The notes beneath the pieces are model-generated. The model was given only the letters and a program-made list of their open reading frames with translations, was not told the origin of the DNA and made no database searches. From positions 1 through 18,770 of the forward strand of contig DANX01000121.1 of the NCBI GenBank assembly GCA_002502295.1: a stretch of DNA of 18,770 bases, given 5' to 3'. This stretch comes from Euryarchaeota archaeon UBA561 (GTDB lineage: Archaea > Thermoplasmatota > Poseidoniia > Poseidoniales > Poseidoniaceae). This document shows positions 14,283-18,770 of this stretch, in pieces (positions within the stretch are counted from its first letter, which is position 1; each line of letters starts with the position of its first letter). The translations under genes were made by a program, and so were the position numbers.

Positions 14283-15973
14283 TGGTTGTCCTTCCTGTTG
14301 CTGTTCCACCATTCGACGAGGGCGTCCGATGTCGGTCCTTTGAGCACCGAAACCTGACAACCCTCGAAATGGTCGAGTGATTCGATGGTTCTACGGGCAT
14401 TGTCCCCCATACAAAGAATGTCGCGCGGAACATCTAACCCATTTTCGGCCCAAGAAATGGCCGATGAAGCGGATGAAAGTACCAGCACATCCTCGCTGTT
14501 AACGCCAACCGGAGGAAGTTCCTTTGGAGCGTTTTCGTAGCCGATCCATGCGTTCACTGAAAATCCAGCCGCCTCCAACGACGCCTCAAAGTCAGGGGAA
14601 GCGAGGCTGGATCTCGGGAGGAAAAACGTCGTGCTGCGCTCAAAATTCTCGCTGATGTACGCCGCCAATTGACGAGCGTCTCGGGCTTTTGCACACACGG
14701 CAACCGTCACGCCCAGACGGAAGCAAGCCCTTGCCGTTCCCTCACCAATGGCCACCCAGGGGATGCGCCCGATGTCTGGATTGAAATCCACAGCTTTGAC
14801 GGCGCATTTCGCAGCGAACGGCGAAGTCAGCACCAAGTAAGGCCAGGTTCGTTTGCTCGTGTATTCGCTGAGAAACCCCTTCGGCCACTGGTCAAATTTC
14901 GGAGAGAGGTCCACCACGGGGATGTTTTCCATGTCAATGCCGTGGTTGGAAAGCACCAACGAAATGCGGTCTGAATTCAAGGTTGAGATGTAGCGAGGCC
15001 CGTTGGCTGAACGCTGGACCGTCTCAAGGGATTGCTCGGGAAGTTGGAGGTCAAGTTGGTCCACGCCCCCGGCGTAAGAAAACATGGTAAAAGTGCGACC
15101 CTGGCAGAAAATTTGGCGCCAGTTTTCCGGTGAAACCTGGACGTGAACGTGCCCGCGTTCAACGCCGATGCCTGCAGGGTAAAGGCAACCACCGCCCGCT
15201 TCTTTCAGAAGTCGGCGCTCAACCTGAACATCTGCTTCGGTTGTGGGGTGATTGAGAGCGGTTCGAAGAACTTGCATCTCTTCAAACCGATTCGCAAGGC
15301 AGTGCACGACAACAGCTCCTTGACCCGGTGCAGTTGGCCAGTCCTCTTTGGCGATTCTGAAGGCTGAAAGTTGGTCTTTCAATTCGTCGAGAGCCCCGGT
15401 GCTGTTCAATCTGGCCAGACCGACTTCAGCGAGAACAACGGCGTCAACGCGGCCCTCAAGCAGCCGACCGATTCGGGTCTCAACATGGCCTCGGACCGCT
15501 AACGGGATAAGATCGGGTCGTTGACTCAGCAAAAAGGATTGACGACGCCCAGAAACCGTGCCGAAGGTGGACCCCTCAGGAAAATGATTCAGGATGGACA
15601 CAAGCGGGGTGGATGCGGGGTTGGCCATCATGTCATCAAACGATGGAGCACGCCCGTCGTTGCGCAGAAGAACAACGTCGTCTGTGCATCCACGTTCAAG
15701 GTAAGCTAGACACGCAATGCTCGGGTTCACATCAACGGGCACGTCTTTGCTTGAATGAACGGCGATGTCCACCTCGCCCGATGCCAATCGGTCATCAATG
15801 GCGTGAATGAATTGTCCCACAGAGGCTGAAAGTTGGCCTCCTAAGCTGCGGTCCCCCGTGGAGGTGAACGGAACAATCTCGGCATCAATACCCGATGTCT
15901 TTAGCGCATCCTGCACGGCTTTTGCCTGCCACATCGCTAAGTTGGACGCACGGGTACCGATACGAATGGTCAT
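14279..15973 (-). CDS. hemC-hemD: Fused hydroxymethylbilane synthase and uroporphyrinogen III synthase (HemC-HemD)
   Basis: A 564-residue two-enzyme fusion. HemC (about 1-315) polymerises four porphobilinogens. Its markers are RIGTRASNLAMWQA at the start, HSSKDVPV with catalytic Asp77, the SGRRQ arginines at 141-145 and the dipyrromethane cofactor cysteine Cys263 in EAGGGCLYPAGI. HemD (about 326-564) cyclises the product with inversion of ring D. It is a poorly conserved family, recognised here by RYIST near the start, AIGEGTARACFRLG, and the LSSASSAISWAENG and MGDNARRTIE blocks. Separate hemC and hemD genes are the usual arrangement. No stop or frameshift separates the two parts. The ATG overlaps the hemA stop by ATGA and the end overlaps hemB by ATGA, suggesting tight coupling and possible channelling of the unstable hydroxymethylbilane. 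Confidence 0.95.
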   Translation of the reverse strand: MTIRIGTRASNLAMWQAKAVQDALKTSGIDAEIVPFTSTGDRSLGGQLSASVGQFIHAIDDRLASGEVDIAVHSSKDVPVDVNPSIACLAYLERGCTDDVVLLRNDGRAPSFDDMMANPASTPLVSILNHFPEGSTFGTVSGRRQSFLLSQRPDLIPLAVRGHVETRIGRLLEGRVDAVVLAEVGLARLNSTGALDELKDQLSAFRIAKEDWPTAPGQGAVVVHCLANRFEEMQVLRTALNHPTTEADVQVERRLLKEAGGGCLYPAGIGVERGHVHVQVSPENWRQIFCQGRTFTMFSYAGGVDQLDLQLPEQSLETVQRSANGPRYISTLNSDRISLVLSNHGIDMENIPVVDLSPKFDQWPKGFLSEYTSKRTWPYLVLTSPFAAKCAVKAVDFNPDIGRIPWVAIGEGTARACFRLGVTVAVCAKARDARQLAAYISENFERSTTFFLPRSSLASPDFEASLEAAGFSVNAWIGYENAPKELPPVGVNSEDVLVLSSASSAISWAENGLDVPRDILCMGDNARRTIESLDHFEGCQVSVLKGPTSDALVEWWNSNRKDNQ

Positions 15974-17379
15974 GAAGTCCCCCCAGAGGCCATGCTTTTC
16001 TCGTTAAGAACAAGAACAGAGCGTTTGACCTCATGGTCGACATGATCGATGATGGCTTTGCTGATTTCTCGTGGGGTATTGGCGACGAAACTGGACAGTT
16101 CTGAAAGGTGGAACTCAGCTGGTTGGTGGCATATCCACGTGGCGATTTCTCTGCCAAACGCACGGAGTTGGGGCACATCGTTTTCGGTCGCCTGAGGGAG
16201 AGCCTCCCACGATTGGGCGAGCTCATCCATCGTGGCATAGATAAGTGTCCTGAATTGAGCCTTGGTCTTGTTGGACAACGCTTCCATGAACTGCTCTTGG
16301 ACGTTGTTGATCATTGATTCACTGCGATGAAGGGTCGCTTGGTAGTTCCATTCCTTGCCCAGTTTATGAGACACTTTGATCCAGTGTTCCATCCCCATGA
16401 GCACTTGGTCGTTGTGCACACCGGAGGCGTGAATCGAGGGAGGCCATGAGAAATCCATCAGGGTTGCCTCGCCGGTGGAAGGGATTGGATTCCCGGCGCG
16501 GTAGGTTGCATCAGCGTTGCGAATGGTTGAGATGACCAGATCGAGCGGCCGGGGATTTTGGGTCCATTCTTCGTACGAGATGACGGTGCATTTTGCCGCC
16601 AGTTGGGGGTTCCTCTCAGACGCTTCGGCAGGGTCACGAGAGACGATCAGCACATCGGTTTGTTGGGCGTCAAACAAGGACTCAACGGCTTTGCTGCCCA
16701 TTTCGCCAAATCCAAGAACCGCCGTCTTGAGTTTTCCCTTTCCTTCAAGGATGCCGTTCAAGGCGGCTGTGGCAAGGCTGAGCATGGATTTGGTGGTTTG
16801 GGTGAACCCCATCTGTTTTCGAATTGTACGGTTGGCGGCGATCACGTGTTCAAAGAAGGCGGAATTGTAGTGGTTGATGAGGCCCCTGTCTCGATGGAAA
16901 TTTACCGATTTCCTGAATTGAGACATGACTTGAAGTTCTCCCAACATAAACGAATCCAGGCCACTGCAAATTTTGACCAAATGCCGCCAAGCCTCGGTTC
17001 CCTCAAACAACTCAAAAGGAATGGAACCGGTTTGGTTGAACTCGGAAATCTTGGAGCTGAGCACCTCGGGTTTGAGGTCAAAGGCGACGTAGAGGACCCT
17101 GTTGCACGTGGAAAATTCAAACACCTCTGCACCGACAAAGGTGCTTAATTTTCGAATGTATTCAGACCGTTCATCTTCTGAAATTCCTTCGGTCGTCAAT
17201 TCTTTTGCAAGATCGATGTTGTCCGAGGTAAATTTGAGCGCAGCGAGCGAAACAAGTGCGTTGGAAGGGGGACCGCGTCGGGCCTCCCTCGCCGATGGCT
17301 TTGCCTCCTGCAACCCTTTCAAATCGACCAGCGTATCGCTCACGCACGCCTCACCCGATGCTACCGAAATCAATGGCAC
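15970..17379 (-). CDS. hemA: Glutamyl-tRNA reductase HemA (divergent)
   Basis: A 469-residue enzyme that reduces glutamyl-tRNA(Glu) with NADPH to glutamate-1-semialdehyde, the committed step. The catalytic cysteine is Cys92 in EFSTCNRVLYV. The SGLDSFMLGELQVMSQFR block at 139-156 matches the conserved SGLDSxVLGExQIxxQ. His133 fits the conserved histidine before it, and the NADPH motif GFGEMG is at 223-228. It is divergent: the glutamate of the normal CNRxE(L/V/I)Y is missing through a one-residue gap, the N-terminal NHxTAPVxxRE stretch is replaced, and about 40 extra residues precede the fold. The GTG start at 17379 has AAGG 7 bases upstream; GTG 17340 or TTG 17373 could be used instead. It is first in the operon and overlaps hemC-hemD by ATGA. 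Confidence 0.92.
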   Translation of the reverse strand: MPLISVASGEACVSDTLVDLKGLQEAKPSAREARRGPPSNALVSLAALKFTSDNIDLAKELTTEGISEDERSEYIRKLSTFVGAEVFEFSTCNRVLYVAFDLKPEVLSSKISEFNQTGSIPFELFEGTEAWRHLVKICSGLDSFMLGELQVMSQFRKSVNFHRDRGLINHYNSAFFEHVIAANRTIRKQMGFTQTTKSMLSLATAALNGILEGKGKLKTAVLGFGEMGSKAVESLFDAQQTDVLIVSRDPAEASERNPQLAAKCTVISYEEWTQNPRPLDLVISTIRNADATYRAGNPIPSTGEATLMDFSWPPSIHASGVHNDQVLMGMEHWIKVSHKLGKEWNYQATLHRSESMINNVQEQFMEALSNKTKAQFRTLIYATMDELAQSWEALPQATENDVPQLRAFGREIATWICHQPAEFHLSELSSFVANTPREISKAIIDHVDHEVKRSVLVLNEKSMASGGTS

Positions 17380-17650
17380 TTACGAACCTTTGTAATAAGA
17401 ACGATGACGGCTCCTGATAGGTTCTTTCGGAGAGAAGTACCAATTGAAGATTCGAGAGCCATTTCGAACACCTCAAGATGGACCACTCTGAGTGCATTCA
17501 ACCACCGGGATGAAACCCTGTTGCGAAGCATGTTTGCAGCGGTGAGTCCACCATGGAGACAGCAAAAACGGGCGTGATTGAAAAGATGCGTTGGTTGGTA
17601 AGCCACTCAATTCCCCCAAGAATTAAATCGCATCCCGTTGCTTATTGAGC
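17380..17650. other. Divergent intergenic region between hemA and rmuC
   Basis: This gap holds the promoters of the hemA operon (minus) and of rmuC (plus). A TTATTA stretch about 15-20 bases before the hemA GTG may be part of its promoter, but it is too close for a confident call. Two short open frames cross the gap and were not accepted as genes. No tRNA or repeat was seen. Confidence 0.4.
17621..17628 (+). promoter_or_regulatory. TATA box of rmuC, leaderless start
   Basis: AATTAAAT is centred about 26 bases before the ATG at 17651, preceded by a purine-rich stretch that could be a BRE. No ribosome site precedes the ATG, so transcription probably starts at or next to it, a common archaeal arrangement. 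Prediction from spacing and composition. Confidence 0.5.
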
Positions 17651-18757
17651 ATGGCAGATGCGCTTGAACTCGCCACCTTGGGGACCCTTGTGTTGTTGAT
17701 CGTCGTTGTTCTCTACCGCACACGGGCAGCAGATCAACTCGGACCGGTGTTTGAGTCCAATCAAAAGGTGACCGACACCTATCAAAAAATGCAAGACGAG
17801 TACAAAGACATGAATCAAGTGCTTACCGACGTTCGCCTCGAAATCACCAAATCGACCGAGGGTCGAAAAGAAGTCATTGATTTCAGCCGTGATTTGAGGG
17901 ACGTCTTGGTCAAGCCAAGCCTTCGAGGCGATGTGGGTGAAAAACTGCTTGAAGACATGTGTAAATCCTACCTCCCCGATTCGGCTTGGGAGCGACAATC
18001 CGTTACCGACGACGAAGCGAGTTCACAGCGTGGAGGCGTGGATGTGTTGCTCAAGACGGGAAGCTTGGATGTGCCCGTTGACTCTAAATTCCCGAGAGAG
18101 GCATGGAAGCGCTACGTGAGTTTGATTGAGCAACCCATGAACGGAATGAATGAATCTCAGCAAAATCAACACCGGGCCGCCATCCAACATCAATTTGCAA
18201 CGTTCCAATCATCGGTCATGACCAAGGTGGGAGAAATCCAGAAACACATCAACCCGTCCAGCGGCACAACGAATTTTGCCCTGATGTTCATTCCCACCGA
18301 AGCCATGTACTACGCCGTTGTTTCGGATAAAAACGGACTGAACGAAGAAAACCTCATCGGTCGCAAAGGGCAACAACTTCAACTCCTTGACGCCATGCTT
18401 CAAGAAAACGTTATTCCGGTTTCCCCTTCCACACTCTACCCGTTCATCCATGTGATTTTGGTCGGCATTCAGAACATGAAAGTCGTTGAGAACCTGGAGA
18501 CCCTGCAATCTCGACTCACGCAATTTGAAACCAAAATGAGAACCTTCAGCACGGCCTACAAAGGCATTGGAAGCGCCCTCGACAACGCAAAGTCTGCGTG
18601 GGATACGGCAGGAAGCCGGTACGATGACTTGGCGGTTCTTGGTGGAAAAATCACCAACGCCCTCGAAGAGGTTGAAGTTCTTGAATCGGCCACTGAATCG
18701 CTTCCTGAGTCTAGCGACGTTCATGGAATAAACATCTCTGACGCTCCAAAAGAGTGA
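17651..18757 (+). CDS. rmuC: RmuC-family DNA recombination / nuclease-like protein
   Basis: A 368-residue protein of the RmuC family, known in bacteria for limiting recombination between inverted repeats. A single N-terminal membrane helix (about 7-22) is followed by a charged, probably coiled-coil segment (about 35-90) and the RmuC core. In the core, GGVDVLLKT (128-136) and VPVDSKFPREAWKRY (141-155) supply the acidic residues and lysine (Asp131, Asp144, Lys146) expected of a PD-(D/E)xK nuclease fold, and FIPTEAMYYAVV (213-224) is a family hallmark. The C-terminus again looks coiled-coil and ends acidic. The upstream TTG at 17645 would add two residues; ATG 17651 fits the TATA box distance. 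It diverges from hemA and has no partner in view. Nuclease activity is inferred from fold only. Confidence 0.92.
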   Translation: MADALELATLGTLVLLIVVVLYRTRAADQLGPVFESNQKVTDTYQKMQDEYKDMNQVLTDVRLEITKSTEGRKEVIDFSRDLRDVLVKPSLRGDVGEKLLEDMCKSYLPDSAWERQSVTDDEASSQRGGVDVLLKTGSLDVPVDSKFPREAWKRYVSLIEQPMNGMNESQQNQHRAAIQHQFATFQSSVMTKVGEIQKHINPSSGTTNFALMFIPTEAMYYAVVSDKNGLNEENLIGRKGQQLQLLDAMLQENVIPVSPSTLYPFIHVILVGIQNMKVVENLETLQSRLTQFETKMRTFSTAYKGIGSALDNAKSAWDTAGSRYDDLAVLGGKITNALEEVEVLESATESLPESSDVHGINISDAPKE

Positions 18758-18770
18758 TTTCAAGGGAGCA

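Noticed and set aside
16558..17148. 196-codon plus-strand frame antisense to hemA
   Set aside because: It is a shadow of hemA, whose catalytic motifs are in the other strand.
17404..17577. 57-codon plus-strand frame (MTAPDRFFRRE...) between hemA and rmuC
   Set aside because: There is no ribosome site or well-placed TATA box. It relies heavily on AGA/AGG arginine codons and has no recognisable motif. It could be real but support is too thin.
17370..17606. 78-codon minus-strand frame overlapping the hemA start
   Set aside because: It has a GTG start, no motif and random-looking composition, and it overlaps the hemA start in another register.

Overview
The window looks like the genome of an uncultured marine euryarchaeon, most likely of the Marine Group II (Poseidoniales) type. 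The evidence for Archaea is an archaeal-type wyosine enzyme (Taw1, with no flavodoxin domain) and TATA-like boxes about 26 bases before start codons, including a gene that appears leaderless. The lineage within Archaea is inferred from overall gene style and content, not from a marker gene. Coding is dense and several genes overlap by ATGA. No rRNA, tRNA, CRISPR array or insertion sequence was seen.

Layout. (1) Bases 1-4489, minus strand: an export-type ABC system made of an ATPase, a very large double-FtsX permease carrying a pentapeptide-repeat block, and the first 41 codons of a second ATPase cut by the window edge. (2) 4622-5101, plus: a small two-helix membrane protein of unknown role. 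(3) 5106-6405, minus: an AlkB-like membrane di-iron oxygenase preceded by two very short tandem genes (54 and 39 codons) that resemble each other. A palindrome-rich segment (6483-6523) lies upstream. (4) 6690-7700, plus: Taw1, for wyosine in tRNA-Phe. (5) 7778-17379: a nearly complete protoheme pathway. hemH is on the plus strand and meets, tail to tail with a 4-base overlap, a seven-gene minus-strand operon transcribed in the order hemA, hemC-hemD fusion, hemB, hemL, hemE, hemF, hemY. (6) 17651-18757, plus: an RmuC-family protein divergent from hemA.

How the genes work together. HemA and HemL make 5-aminolevulinate from glutamyl-tRNA. HemB, HemC and HemD build uroporphyrinogen III, HemE makes coproporphyrinogen III, HemF and HemY oxidise it to protoporphyrin IX, and HemH inserts iron. 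This is the classical, oxygen-dependent bacterial-type route and not the siroheme-based route of most Archaea, so an aerobic lifestyle is implied. The AlkB-like enzyme also needs oxygen and iron.

The least explained parts are the pair of short related genes ahead of the AlkB-like gene, the pentapeptide block inside the permease, a glutamyl-tRNA reductase lacking a usually conserved glutamate beside its catalytic cysteine, and a cysteine-rich ferrochelatase.
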